This document shows, piece after piece, positions 38,904 to 47,406 of a stretch of DNA of 64,000 nucleotides. The position numbers and the translations under genes are program-made. Origin of the DNA: Synechococcus sp. M16.1. GTDB lineage: Bacteria > Cyanobacteriota > Cyanobacteriia > PCC-6307 > Cyanobiaceae. Each line of letters begins with the position of its first letter. Position 1 is the first letter of the stretch. The DNA lies in assembly GCF_014279895.1 (NCBI RefSeq), contig NZ_CP047954.1, forward strand, positions 620,001 through 684,000. The letters are read 5' to 3'. Under the pieces are notes generated by a model. That model searched no databases and was not told the origin of the DNA. It was given only the letters and a program-made list of their open reading frames with translations.

Positions 38904-40085
38904 TCAAAGGATGCTGATCGCGGCCACCAAAGCGCTGATGTCGTCGTCTGTGGTGGTGAGGTGTGTGCAGGCCCTCAAGCAACTGGGGTCTGCCAGGTTG
39001 CGAATCCACAGCCCCTGGGTCCCCAGCTGCTTCACATGCTCTGCAGGGGACACATCGCCAATGATCTGAAAACTCACCAGTCCGCTGGCGGGCGGCACAT
39101 CCAGCAGGGGCTTGACGGCCTCCAGCCCCTGGAGTGCTTGCCAGAGCTTGCCGCTGAGGGCTCGGATGTGGTCCCAGCGTTGCTGGGCCGATCCCGCGTT
39201 CTCCAGCAGTTGCAGTGAACAGCGCAGGCCGGCCATCAGGGGAACGCAGCTGGTGGCCACTTCGAAGCGGCGGCTGTCGTGATGAAACAGATCAGTGCTG
39301 CTCAGATCCACCTTGCTTTCATCACGCAGGCTGCGCCAACCGATCACTGTTGGAGACGCCTCGGCCACCACACGCTCTGAAAGCGCCACGCCCCCCAGGC
39401 CTTCCGGTCCACAGGCCCACTTGTGCCCAGTGAAGGCGTAGATGTCTGCCGCGGCAGCGGCTTCGTCGACGGGGATCTGCCCGAAGCTTTGGGCGGCATC
39501 CACCAACAGAAAAGGTTGTTGGGGGTGCTGATGGAGTTGCTTGGCGACGGCGGCTATCGGCATCACCTGGCCGGTGTTCCAGAGCAGATGGCTCAGCACC
39601 ACCAGACGGGTTCGGGGGGTGAGGGTTCGCTCAATCGCCTCGACCACGGCGGCATCGCATTGGGTCTGATCACCCCGCAAGTGCTTCACCGGCAGCACAT
39701 CGATGGCGAGGTTCTGGCGCCGGGCCAGTTCCACACAGGCACTCACAACACCGGGGTGTTCGCAGTCGCCGATCAGCAGCCGCTCCCCTTCGGTAAAGGG
39801 CAACCCCCAGAGCGGCAGCACGCAGCCGCTGGTGACGTTTTCAGTGAGGGCAAGCCGATGGGGCGGAACACCGCAACACTGGGCCAGAAGGCGGCGGGTG
39901 CTGTTCACCTCCTTGGCGATGTAGGGCCAAACATCTGCTGTGAATGGCCCCAACTCCTGAATGCGCGCCCAGCTTGCGGTGATCGCCTCCAGGGAAGGAT
40001 TGGGCAAAGGCCCTTGGCCGCCGTAATTGAAGTAGGTCTTGTTCTGTAGGGCAGGACACAGTGATCGCAACTTGTTTGTGTCCAT
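38904..40085 (-). CDS. class V aminotransferase (5' end supplied by the integrated element)
   Basis: PLP enzyme of the class V fold (cysteine desulfurase / isopenicillin-N-epimerase-like), 393 residues. The PLP Lys is K222 in AFTGHKWACGPEGLGG, with D196 in LLVDAAQSFG and the ring-stacking region ENVTSGCVLPLWGLPF. Its substrate is unknown. The current start (MDTNKLRSLCPALQNKTYFN) lies inside the integrated element up to the 20-bp core repeat at 40027-40046. A second copy of codons LCPALQNKTYFN, preceded by a different start, is stranded at 48369-48416. So the gene is chimeric but intact. Integration also replaced its promoter region. Confidence 0.85.
   Translation of the reverse strand: MDTNKLRSLCPALQNKTYFNYGGQGPLPNPSLEAITASWARIQELGPFTADVWPYIAKEVNSTRRLLAQCCGVPPHRLALTENVTSGCVLPLWGLPFTEGERLLIGDCEHPGVVSACVELARRQNLAIDVLPVKHLRGDQTQCDAAVVEAIERTLTPRTRLVVLSHLLWNTGQVMPIAAVAKQLHQHPQQPFLLVDAAQSFGQIPVDEAAAAADIYAFTGHKWACGPEGLGGVALSERVVAEASPTVIGWRSLRDESKVDLSSTDLFHHDSRRFEVATSCVPLMAGLRCSLQLLENAGSAQQRWDHIRALSGKLWQALQGLEAVKPLLDVPPASGLVSFQIIGDVSPAEHVKQLGTQGLWIRNLADPSCLRACTHLTTTDDDISALVAAISIL
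40027..40046. repeat. left attachment-site core
   Basis: TTGAAGTAGGTCTTGTTCTG, identical to 48373-48392. Read on the minus strand it is CAGAACAAGACCTACTTCAA, codons for QNKTYF plus two bases of N in the aminotransferase. Similarity beyond the core continues upstream in the gene sense only at the protein level (LCPAL), with changed third codon positions. That is the pattern expected of an attL made from an element-borne mimic of the gene start. Confidence 0.9.
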
Positions 40086-40107
40086 CTGGCTTTTGGCTGA
40101 CTAGGGT

Positions 40108-40129
40108 GTGACTAAAGCTGTGACTAAAG
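40108..40129 (+). repeat. paired GTGACTAAAG repeats, left end
   Basis: Two direct copies of GTGACTAAAG at 40108-40117 and 40120-40129, 12 bp start to start. They fill half of the 44-bp gap between the divergent starts of the aminotransferase (40085) and the integrase (40130). The same pair recurs at the right end in the same orientation. They resemble arm-type binding sites of a tyrosine recombinase or its excisionase. Confidence 0.8.
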
Positions 40130-41323
40130 GTGCCGTTTCGGAAGCATCCGACATACGTGCGTAAGGCCCGTAATGGGTACCAGTTGCAGCGTGGCGTTCC
40201 TAAAGACGTTCAGCCAGTCATAGGCAAAACGATTTGGGTGGAAGGTGCGGGTGCGACTTATCGCGTCGCCCAGCGTCTCTCGCCAGCTTTTGCGGCCAAG
40301 ACCGACCGGCTCATTGCTGAGGCTCGAAATGAGGTGTTGCTCACGGGGGATGAGCTGATTGATTCGCTGCCTCAACGGTTTGACCTCAAAAATTTTGAAA
40401 TTGTCGATCTGTTGCTTGAAGGCTCTGGTGTCGCCGTCGAGGAAGGTCTGATCACTCCCCAGCAAGAGAGCAGGTACAGAGCTGTTCTGAGGGGAGAGGA
40501 GCCGCCTCGACAACATCTCTCGAAGGACGAGTTGATCCAGCAGGCCAAAGCCCTTAAGTCGCCTGCAGCGCGGACCGAGATGAGTTGGAGGAGTGCTTTA
40601 GACGGTTTCTTGGAACACGCAGGAGTCACTCACCCAACCACTGCCACTAAGCAACATGCCATTGCCTATCGATCCTGGTTGCTGGAACGCCTCAATCCTT
40701 CAACTGTCAAAACGCAACTCGCCTTTTTGGGCGGTCTTTGGTCAGTTCTTTGTGAGTTGCAGCCTGATTCCACTCATATCTTCCGAGGACTTAATAAACG
40801 AATCAAGGTCGTCAAGGCCAGAAAGCCTGATATCACCATCATCGATCCATCGCAGTGGAAGGGAGCAGGAGAGCGGATTGAGATTTTTCAGTTCCTGTTT
40901 TTCACAGGTGCACGTCTTGCCGAAATTGCTGGCTTGCAAGCGGAGGACTTGCTGGAAGACCGGATTCTTATCCGGCCTAATGAGTTAAGGCCTCTTAAAA
41001 CCTCATCCTCTGAGCGGTCTATTCCGATTCATCCAAGGCTTAAGTCTTTGGCTGTAGAGCTACGCGAGAAGGAGGGACTTTTATGGCCAGCTCAGTATCA
41101 GGAGTCCAATCAGCGTTGGGGTGTCAACCTTTCAAAGCCATGCAGGAAAATAGTTGGAATTACTCCTAAAGTATTTAGAGACCGTGCTGCAACGGTATTA
41201 CGGTCCAATAATATGAATGAAGCTGTTGTCGTTGCATTGCTTGGGCATACACCCAATTCAATTTCAATGTTGTATGGCGCTGTGCCATGGAATGAGCTGA
41301 AACGTGCCGTAAAGCTCCTCTAA
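40130..41323 (+). CDS. int: tyrosine recombinase/integrase
   Basis: Site-specific recombinase that presumably integrates and excises the element. The 397-residue protein starts at GTG 40130 (PFRKHPTYVRKARNGYQLQR follows), an N-terminus typical of an arm-binding or DUF6538-like domain. The core-binding region is ~130-215 and the catalytic domain ~240-397. Predicted active-site residues are R262 (FFTGARLAEIAG), K290 (LKTSSSERS), R350 (PKVFRDRAAT), H373 (LLGHTPNS) and Y382 (SMLYG). The usual first His of the HxxR box is Lys347. It begins 84 bp from the left core repeat and reads into the element. Confidence 0.92.
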   Translation: MPFRKHPTYVRKARNGYQLQRGVPKDVQPVIGKTIWVEGAGATYRVAQRLSPAFAAKTDRLIAEARNEVLLTGDELIDSLPQRFDLKNFEIVDLLLEGSGVAVEEGLITPQQESRYRAVLRGEEPPRQHLSKDELIQQAKALKSPAARTEMSWRSALDGFLEHAGVTHPTTATKQHAIAYRSWLLERLNPSTVKTQLAFLGGLWSVLCELQPDSTHIFRGLNKRIKVVKARKPDITIIDPSQWKGAGERIEIFQFLFFTGARLAEIAGLQAEDLLEDRILIRPNELRPLKTSSSERSIPIHPRLKSLAVELREKEGLLWPAQYQESNQRWGVNLSKPCRKIVGITPKVFRDRAATVLRSNNMNEAVVVALLGHTPNSISMLYGAVPWNELKRAVKLL

Positions 41324-41346
41324 GGTCTGCGTTTCTGGCTAAATGA

Positions 41347-41640
41347 TTAATCCATCACGCAGCACTTATCTCCTGTTGTAGCGTCTTCTAGATGCTTCTG
41401 GGTAATGGTGCAGTAAAACAGGGGGACAGCCAAAGGCTTCCCACCATCATCAAAGAAAAGATGATCAAAAACTCGTGGTTTGGAAGCCACGTAAAAGAAA
41501 GGGGTGACTCTGAATGCCTTCGGGAGTAGGTCGTCATCCGCGTTGTCAGACGCCAGGGAGAACAAGCCTTCAGGCAGCTTGTAGTAGTACCCGTTATCTG
41601 ATCCCGTCAGCGTGACGCCCTAACACAGCGGCACCACCAT
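41347..41640 (-). pseudogene. small ORF interrupted by an in-frame UAG
   Basis: From ATG 41640 the frame reads MVVPLC, then TAG (41620-41622), then continues open as GVTLTGSDNGYYYKLPEGLF and on to KHLEDATTGDKCCVMD ending at 41347. After the TAG the first usable start is a TTG at 41565, giving 72 residues. The downstream protein has plausible composition but matches nothing I recognise. It is either a decayed gene, a gene starting at TTG or a non-standard codon, or a readthrough product; decay is most likely. Confidence 0.4.
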
Positions 41641-41872
41641 GAACTCAAGTGAAATCGTCCTCTACGGGGTATTCATTTGATTAGTGTTTGCGGAGTGAGT
41701 GCTACAGGCGGAGCCTGCGGCAACACCTCCCAAACCGATTCTAAGTGAATTCATAGATCAATATTGTTATGGATACTTGGAAGTGGGAGGCTAATCTTTT
41801 TTTTCAGGTAGACAACTTAAGTTGCTCATCAAAGATCAAGTAAGCCCCGACAAAGATCATTTGAGAGCAGCT
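41641..41872. other. non-coding, AT-rich stretch
   Basis: AT-rich with short T and A runs (for example CTTTTTTTTC near 41796-41806). I see no gene. It may hold promoters or the 3' end of the next minus-strand gene. Confidence 0.4.
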
Positions 41873-42583
41873 TTACTCAGACCATGGGTCCGATTTGGAT
41901 TCCTCTTGGGCTGCCTCACGTGCCGCGATGATTTCCTTTGCCTCTTGCTTCCAGGCCAATCCAATCGGATCGCCTTCCATTTTCAGGAGATATTCAGCCT
42001 GGCTAGCGAAGTAATCCTCTTTCGTGATCCGTCCAGCCTTGATCAGGATTAAGGCTCGGACGACATGGCCGTGGCAGTCATAAGGAGCTCCTTCCTCGAT
42101 GAAGCCCCCTCCATTTTTTCGGCTGAACTCGCGGGAGTCGGAAATCAAGTCGATGGTCTTGCCTGCAATTACCTCTGCAGCACGCGCACGTAACCAACGG
42201 TCAGCCCCGTCGGGCATGTTCCCTTTCTGGAGCCACTCATCCCAGACGTAGTCGCGGTATGCATCAATCTGCTGTTCGCGCGTCCACTCTGGTTTCTTTT
42301 TCTCGAAGAAGTTGCCTACAGGTGATTGTTCACGGCTGATGAAGTAGCGCCGTGCCAGATCGGGCCGCTGGGGCGATCTTGTTCCACGGTTTCCTTTTGG
42401 TGTAGTTGCACCAACCCAGTCAGAGCGAGTATCCGTTCTCCCCATAACTGCGATGGGGTCAATCTCGTCGTCATCAGTTTCATCCCACGCTGATGAACTA
42501 CCAACGACAGCCTCGGCAATCCAGGACAGCATTTCTTTGCTGTTCGTTCGCCAGTCCCATTTTTTGGCCCTACTACTCGTCAT
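41873..42583 (-). CDS. hypothetical protein of the integrated element
   Basis: Unrecognised 236-residue soluble protein starting MTSSRAKKWDWRTNSKEMLS. It is rich in charged residues, with an acidic patch (SSAWDETDDDEIDPIA), a middle region ARRYFISREQSPVGNFFEKK, and a well-behaved helical C-terminal half (EQQIDAYRDYVWDEWLQKGN, RWLRARAAEVIAGKTIDLIS). There is no signal peptide or membrane segment. It is the largest cargo gene of the element after the integrase. The late part, with mixed helices and a DCHGHVVRALILIKAGRITK segment, could be a small enzymatic or binding domain, but no family is called. Confidence 0.7.
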   Translation of the reverse strand: MTSSRAKKWDWRTNSKEMLSWIAEAVVGSSSAWDETDDDEIDPIAVMGRTDTRSDWVGATTPKGNRGTRSPQRPDLARRYFISREQSPVGNFFEKKKPEWTREQQIDAYRDYVWDEWLQKGNMPDGADRWLRARAAEVIAGKTIDLISDSREFSRKNGGGFIEEGAPYDCHGHVVRALILIKAGRITKEDYFASQAEYLLKMEGDPIGLAWKQEAKEIIAAREAAQEESKSDPWSE

Positions 42584-43062
42584 CGGCGTTTTCGGATCAC
42601 TTTGTCATAACTCATTCTGGACCTCCTCTTGGCCAGCAGGATCAATTGGTTCTGTAGAAGCGCCCATTTCTCCATCTATTGATTGATCTTCTCTGGCTTG
42701 CGGATGCAGAGCTGCGTCTCCGGCCAGTGTTGTAGACGCGATTCACGATTCATTGCTATGAATGCAAGTGAGACGAGATGGCCAGGAAAATGGCGGTCTT
42801 GGCTCAGGTGATCTGCTCTATGAGCTGCAGCGGATCACCTTGACATGAATTGGGCGGGACAGAATCAGGCTGTAGACCCTGATGTCTATCCATTGCTCGT
42901 ACACCGTTGCTGTGTTCGACACAAGGTGACATAGCTTTTTCTTATACTCGGAGTTCAGCCGCTCTTCACCCCTTGGCATTGAATGGCGCTTAGTGAAAGT
43001 TGCGATCCTTTTTCGGCCTAGGATATTGCAAGCCATATTGAACTGTGGTTCGAGGGTTTTAC
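42584..43062. other. intergenic stretch with one weak minus-strand ORF
   Basis: The only candidate is a 72-codon minus-strand frame at 42818-43036 (MACNILGRKRIATFTKRHSM...), basic and with no recognisable domain or clear ribosome-binding site. I do not regard it as established. A divergent promoter for the genes at 42583 (minus) and 43063 (plus) must lie here. Confidence 0.35.
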
Positions 43063-43305
43063 GTGAAACGACTGCCGGTTCTCCTTTCTGTTCTGCTCAT
43101 TTCGGCTCCCTCAGCTTTTGCTTGGGAGAGGTTTGACAGCGACGAAGGATATAAAAACTGCGTCGATGTGGCTTTAAGAGAATGGTTAGACCAGGGGAGA
43201 TGGAGATCATTGAGCAGGGTCGAGAAGAGCGCCTACAAGTCTTTGGCGCATCAGCGCTGCAGTTCGCCAGCCCAGCAACATCACTTGAGTGATGTGGTGA
43301 AATAA
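43063..43305 (+). CDS. small exported protein
   Basis: An 80-residue protein from GTG 43063 (an in-frame GTG at 43045 is also possible). The signal peptide is KRLPVLLSVLLISAPSAFA with likely cleavage before W-E-R-F. The mature part is ~60 residues with two Cys (YKNCVDVALREW, HQRCSSPAQQ) and a helical middle. Function unknown; periplasmic location is inferred. It is one of several small exported proteins in the element. Confidence 0.65.
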   Translation: MKRLPVLLSVLLISAPSAFAWERFDSDEGYKNCVDVALREWLDQGRWRSLSRVEKSAYKSLAHQRCSSPAQQHHLSDVVK

Positions 43306-43478
43306 TATTTAATCCCGTTTGGGTTTAGTAGTCGAGATCTGAAGGTTGATGAGAAAGGCGCTCGGCAGCTTTCTTCACTTGGCTCATTGGCGTTCCATAA
43401 CTTCCCATTTCGGTGTCTTCCAATCAGCTGCGCTTGGCGTCTCTATGGGAGTAGCTTTTCAATAGAGGAACAATCACG

Positions 43479-43901
43479 ATGCCCTCGCTCCAACCTTTCC
43501 TTGTGTCCCTGCTGATTGGCACAGCGGCTACGCCTCTCGTTGGCGTTTTAGGTGTAGAAGCCCAAACCGTTTCCCAGCCTGGTTATTCGCGTAGTACGAA
43601 GTGTTTTCGGGACGAGTACAGGGAGGAATACGTACCTGGTACAAAAGACAGGCCTGGATACGTACGGAATTGGACTGAAAAGGTAGAGATTGCCTGCTCT
43701 GGCAGCTCGACTCAGGCCTCTACGCAGAAATCCCAAGAAGTCGATATCGACAACAACGACTGCAGCCAAGGGAGTGTGATTGGTGGATTGCTTGGAGCAG
43801 GATTAGGCGCGGCTCTTTCCAGGGACAAAGGCCGTTGGGTGGGAGTCCCTGTTGGAGCTGCAGCAGGAGCAATGGTCGGCTGTCAGGTAGATGGTGGTTA
43901 A
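43479..43901 (+). CDS. exported glycine-zipper protein
   Basis: A 140-residue protein with an N-terminal signal (PSLQPFLVSLLIGTAATPLV, ending near GVEAQT), a tyrosine/charged middle (KCFRDEYREEYVPGTKDRPG), a Ser/Gln/Asn linker, and a C-terminal glycine zipper (SVIGGLLGAGLGAALSRDKG then GVPVGAAAGAMVGCQ). This matches the organisation of glycine-zipper 2TM / 17-kDa surface-antigen-like proteins of the outer membrane. No lipobox Cys is evident. Confidence 0.75.
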   Translation: MPSLQPFLVSLLIGTAATPLVGVLGVEAQTVSQPGYSRSTKCFRDEYREEYVPGTKDRPGYVRNWTEKVEIACSGSSTQASTQKSQEVDIDNNDCSQGSVIGGLLGAGLGAALSRDKGRWVGVPVGAAAGAMVGCQVDGG

Positions 43902-44360
43902 TGCTCTCTGAACACGCATGAGTCCTCTTCTCCTGCTGGTCGGATAGGGCTCGGCGGTTATCTCGCCGTATGGCGCAACAAGCGAGCCTTAAAAGCCAAA
44001 GTGCGACGCAGGCCTTAGCTGTCCTCAGCCAGCTCAATCACGTGCCGCAGCGTCACCCACTGCATGTTGAATCCCAGCTTTTGACAAGCGAAACCACCGC
44101 CTACACAGAGGTGATATCGCCGCTCTCAGAGGTGCAAATCAACTGGAGCACCTAAGTCATAACTTTGGAGACCCAGCACCCTGCGTATCACTTGCTACTT
44201 AAATTGAGTTTTGCTCTTCTCAATGACCGCTTAAGTGAATGGGGTAGAGGTAGCACCGCGTAAAAGCCACTAATCCCGACCAAACAGATTTCAAACGGTC
44301 GTGCCTAGGCAAACAACGCGACTTCGGGTGACCCGAAAGCATTTCTATGCAAAGGACCCC
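43902..44360. other. intergenic stretch with a possible gene remnant
   Basis: No complete gene found. On the minus strand an open frame at 44015-44125 reads RYHLCVGGGFACQKLGFNMQ and continues WVTLRHVIELAEDS to a stop. It looks protein-like but lacks a conventional start before ATG 44068 or so, suggesting a 5'-truncated remnant or a very small gene. The rest (44160-44360) shows nothing I can assign. Confidence 0.35.
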
Positions 44361-44792
44361 TTATAAGCCTTCAGAACGTCTTTTAACTGATTTTTGAATA
44401 GATTTAGTGACTGCATTGCTGTCCCCATCAGTAGCAAAAAGATAGTTAGGAGCATTCAGAGATGCGCATCCAGCCCTATCAAGCTCTTTGCGAAAAGAAG
44501 CCACAAAAGAGCTGCCCAAGCTTTGACCTTTCCAATCAATTCCTGGATCCCATGAATCCATCTCGACATTGTATGCGACAAGATATTCATTAAATATCAA
44601 ATCTAGAGCTTGATCTACCTCAATCATTCCTTTCTTATATGCGTGACAAATCACTCCTGCACCGGCTTGCGAAGCCCCAGACCAAAACGAATTGAAAGTA
44701 TCGTTTTCACTTGTTTTTTGTTCTGATTGAACTGATATGGGTGTGAATGCTGAAATCCCAAATACGGCAAATAAAGTTAGAAAAATTTTCAT
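44361..44792 (-). CDS. exported hypothetical protein
   Basis: A 143-residue protein from ATG 44792. The signal peptide is KIFLTLFAVFGISAFTPISV, cleavage probably near SVQSEQ. The mature domain has two Cys (AGVICHAYKKGMIE and DRAGCASLNAPN), which could form a disulfide, between helical segments. Low GC and A-rich codons distinguish it from the flanking core genome. Function unknown. Confidence 0.7.
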   Translation of the reverse strand: MKIFLTLFAVFGISAFTPISVQSEQKTSENDTFNSFWSGASQAGAGVICHAYKKGMIEVDQALDLIFNEYLVAYNVEMDSWDPGIDWKGQSLGSSFVASFRKELDRAGCASLNAPNYLFATDGDSNAVTKSIQKSVKRRSEGL

Positions 44793-44924
44793 CGCAACAA
44801 CATGGCTTTCTAGTCTCAGTGGAAGGTAGCGATTCAGGGCACGAAGGTAAAGCCCGAGGGGTCTGCATCCCCCCGGCTCCATCTGCACCAGAGCTGGCAC
44901 AGGTCGCGGTTATGTGATTTCGTC

Positions 44925-45155
44925 ATGCATCGCAGCAAAGAGGACAAGGAGGGAGGCCGCCCCTCCCAGGTGTATGAGATGTGGATGGTTTGCGAAAAGC
45001 ACGAGCAAGCTGGTCATAAGGGTCACCACGAATTCACTCGCGTAGTGGGCTACGCCCGTGAGGCGAGCCCACGAAGGAGAAGTACAAGCTCTGGGCTCCG
45101 TCGTAGCAAAAGCAGATGGGCTGGGTTCCTGAGGTGGGATGAGCCCTCGCAATAA
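44925..45155 (+). CDS. small His/Cys-containing hypothetical protein
   Basis: A 76-residue reading from ATG 44925. The first half is MHRSKEDKEGGRPSQVYEMW then MVCEKHEQAGHKGHHEFT, a His-rich stretch with a single Cys that could bind metal. The second half is strongly basic and Ser/Arg-rich. A hairpin follows (45158-45181). Coding status is moderately supported; the basic tail could be non-coding read-through. Confidence 0.4.
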   Translation: MHRSKEDKEGGRPSQVYEMWMVCEKHEQAGHKGHHEFTRVVGYAREASPRRRSTSSGLRRSKSRWAGFLRWDEPSQ

Positions 45156-45157
45156 AA

Positions 45158-45192
45158 AGGCAGGGATCTCACCCCCTGCCTCATCCGTCTTT
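45158..45192 (+). terminator. candidate terminator
   Basis: AGGCAGGG / CCCTGCCT (45158-45165, 45174-45181) pair in an 8-bp stem with an 8-nt loop, with CTTTTTC about eight bases downstream. It lies just after the small ORF ending at 45155. The T-run is too distant for a strong intrinsic terminator. Confidence 0.45.
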
Positions 45193-45761
45193 TTCTCCTG
45201 ATGATGCAGTCCAGAGAATCCGCAGCTCTGCTGGACAAGACCCTAGTGATGTCTGATTAATTGCGTGATGTCAGTCCCCTCTATCGGCGGGGCTGACTTC
45301 CAACAGCCGTTGCCGAATTAAAGATGCGGGACTACGGAACCGCGAGGAGAAAGATGTTCGCCCCGAGCGATGCGATCCGTTCCCTAACGCTGGCGAGCAG
45401 TTGTGCAATCAAGTGCAATGCACTGAATCTTTCCCGTTATTGGAAGACGGGGTTAAGCGCAGAAAGCCAGCCCCATCCACAGTTGCCGTGGGATGGGGGC
45501 TGGATTGTCTGCCAGCCACGGGTCGCTCTCCCGTGCTGCTGCGATGGCTCACTCAGCCGTAAGAGGAGATGTCGCAGGAACCATTGATAGGGAGTCTCCA
45601 GTGGAGTTGCACACCATTTTTCGGAGAGCTTTGGGATCAAGGATTTCTTCCGTGAAGGTCTGATAAGCAGGTCGCGATGGCTACAGAAAGTCGTCGTATG
45701 TCCTTCTAACGCCTACTGGCCCAATGCCACACGCGAAACTGAGATAAGGAATCAGCTTTGT
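45193..45761. other. 570-bp stretch without a convincing gene
   Basis: A plus-strand frame at 45324-45587 and a minus-strand one at 45437-45640 cover the same bases; neither has protein-like composition along its length. The region contains an imperfect inverted repeat (CCAGCCCCATCC near 45467 and GGATGGGGGCTGG near 45490). A structured non-coding RNA is possible but unsupported. Confidence 0.3.
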
Positions 45762-45896
45762 ATGGAAGACCGCTTGAAGGTCGCAATGAGTGCGGTGCTC
45801 ATTGCGGCAATGTTTGTAACCGCTGCTGGCGGTAACTGGTTGACGTTCCTTTTCTTCGCTGCCATGGCTGTCATCGTGACTTGGGAGACTAGCTAA
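45762..45896 (+). CDS. 44-residue two-helix membrane protein
   Basis: ATG 45762 is preceded by a purine-rich GATAAGGA. The protein is MEDRLKVAMSAVLIAAMFVT then AAGGNWLTFLFFAAMAVIVT then WETS and a TAA. Two hydrophobic helices joined by a Gly-Gly-Asn turn. The clean composition supports a real small gene, but there is no family assignment. Confidence 0.5.
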   Translation: MEDRLKVAMSAVLIAAMFVTAAGGNWLTFLFFAAMAVIVTWETS

Positions 45897-45983
45897 ACAG
45901 GCTTCATTAACTGGGTTAACACTGACCTCGTTACCCGCATTGTTCCAAGAGCCTGAACTCTGGGCTCCTCTGGCGGGTTGACG

Positions 45984-46496
45984 TCAAAATTGAGATTGAG
46001 GTGATGTACGGGGCGAGGTTGAGTCAGAAGCTGGAGACTGTTCTGAAGGGCTCTCCTCAGTACTTGTCTCAGAGGCCATATCCTCAACCTCTGAGACCGG
46101 TTTATCCGTCGCTTGACTTACTGAAGACTCAGGTTGAGTTGAAGGGGCTGTGACCCGAGTGGCGCAGTCGCGTCTGATTTTTTGGACATCCAATGCGAAT
46201 TGATTGGCTGCTCCTCCTGCCAGTAAGGCTTGCTCCATATCTCCTAGTTCATCCATCAGGACTGCAAACGCTCGGTATCGAGGAACAAGCAAGTCCATCC
46301 CTGCAGTGATCCTTCCGCTGTTGGCGCACCGCCCATCTAGGTCAAGGTCTGCCACCTTCTCGAGGTTCTTGTCCACCTCTTCGAGAAGCTCGTTGATCTG
46401 CGCTTGAACTTTTTCTGCTACCTGAGCGGCTGTCGGTTCCGCGGGTTTACAAGCAGCTAGCAACAGCAGTGGCAGAAGCAGCAGAAGTCTTTTCAT
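45984..46496 (-). CDS. lipoprotein
   Basis: A 170-residue protein with a lipoprotein signal (MKRLLLLLPLLLLAACKPAE), lipobox L-A-A-C with Cys16 as the acylation site. The mature part is helical (AQVAEKVQAQINELLEEVDK, LVPRYRAFAVLMDELGDMEQ), ending in a ~50-residue Ser/Glu/Thr/Pro disordered tail. It is probably membrane-anchored on the periplasmic side. Function unknown. Confidence 0.78.
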   Translation of the reverse strand: MKRLLLLLPLLLLAACKPAEPTAAQVAEKVQAQINELLEEVDKNLEKVADLDLDGRCANSGRITAGMDLLVPRYRAFAVLMDELGDMEQALLAGGAANQFALDVQKIRRDCATRVTAPSTQPESSVSQATDKPVSEVEDMASETSTEESPSEQSPASDSTSPRTSPQSQF

Positions 46497-46622
46497 ACCT
46501 CTGATTGTGCCTTGATCTCGCTTCTGGCGCCCAGCCCATTTGCTTTTGTACTACGCAGCGGGGAAGGAAGTGGGTCGCCAGAGCAGTTGGAGTGCGTAAT
46601 GCCCAACTTGATCGACGTTGGA

Positions 46623-47129
46623 TCACAATTGGTAGCTGCAGGTTGTTTGCCACTGATCAAGACCGCCATAACCGTCGTTTTCCAAGTAGGTCACACGAAC
46701 ATCGACACCGTTGATGTCGTTGGCGACGTACAGGTGATCTACGAAGACATAGCTCCCTGGATCCCACAGAGCTGCTTTGATTGCCCGCGCACAGTTTCGA
46801 ACCAAGTCCTGACGCGAAGCAGCCTTCAACCTTTCAGCAGGCTCCACATAAGCCTTGAGCTCTTCGCATTTGAAATGTTTGTCTCCTATTCCCGGTTCAG
46901 CCTTGTTGAGTTGGACACGAGTCCAGTCGCACCTCTTGAAGTCAGAGATGATCCCTGCACTTTTGAAATCAAAGTGGTCTTTCCCCTGCTTGTCGGTTAA
47001 AGCAGACGAAACATCACTGTCAGCCGACTTTGTTGAGAGAAACGCGTCTGCATGGCTGAAGTAACCCCGAGCTCCTAGGCCACCCGCGACAACAAGCAGA
47101 GCCGAGGGAATCCAGTGTCGCCTTCTCAT
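46623..47129 (-). CDS. membrane-anchored or exported hypothetical protein
   Basis: A 168-residue protein. The N-terminus MRRRHWIPSALLVVAGGLGA is a basic stretch plus hydrophobic helix, an uncleaved anchor or signal. The mature domain has four Cys (FKRCDWTRVQ, HFKCEELKAY, VRNCARAIKAAL, WQTTCSYQL), and the segment AALWDPGSYVFVDHLYVAND followed by alternating beta-like DVRVTYLENDGYGG. The pattern resembles small periplasmic domains that build on DPxSY motifs, but I do not assign a family. Confidence 0.68.
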   Translation of the reverse strand: MRRRHWIPSALLVVAGGLGARGYFSHADAFLSTKSADSDVSSALTDKQGKDHFDFKSAGIISDFKRCDWTRVQLNKAEPGIGDKHFKCEELKAYVEPAERLKAASRQDLVRNCARAIKAALWDPGSYVFVDHLYVANDINGVDVRVTYLENDGYGGLDQWQTTCSYQL

Positions 47130-47194
47130 TGACCTATGAGAGCCGGAGCCAAGGATGTAAGCGGTAGCAATTCAGACCCTTAGCAGAATCAGGC

Positions 47195-47335
47195 TCAGTG
47201 GTGGCCCTTTGCAGCTGCTGCTTCTGCTGACTGGCTTCGAAGGCAGTCTCCAGCGTTGGCGCCGCCAACGAATACAGCAAGGAACATGAACGCGACGATC
47301 ACGCCGCCACCTAAGTAGGCAATCGGGAGTTTCAT
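47195..47335 (-). CDS. 46-residue small exported/membrane protein
   Basis: From ATG 47335 the protein is MKLPIAYLGGGVIVAFMFLA then VFVGGANAGDCLRSQSAEAA and a short AAAKGHH tail. It has one hydrophobic helix with a possible signal-peptidase site (ANA-G). An upstream frame to 47377 exists but the local ATG is better. Confidence 0.55.
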   Translation of the reverse strand: MKLPIAYLGGGVIVAFMFLAVFVGGANAGDCLRSQSAEAAAAKGHH

Positions 47336-47406
47336 GTCAACGAAACTAACGGCGTTTTCAGCCCCTGGGCACGTCATTTGATACGAGGTCAGCGTCCATA
47401 TCAGAC

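Noticed and set aside
40027-40140. tRNA gene as the integration target
   Set aside because: The core repeat lies in codons of the aminotransferase and does not fold as a tRNA; no tRNA was recognised at either end.
42818-43036. 72-codon minus-strand ORF in the element
   Set aside because: No motif, no clear ribosome-binding site; mentioned only within the intergenic entry.
45324-45640. two opposing ORFs
   Set aside because: They cover the same bases in opposite strands and neither has a credible ribosome-binding site or protein-like composition; treated as non-coding.
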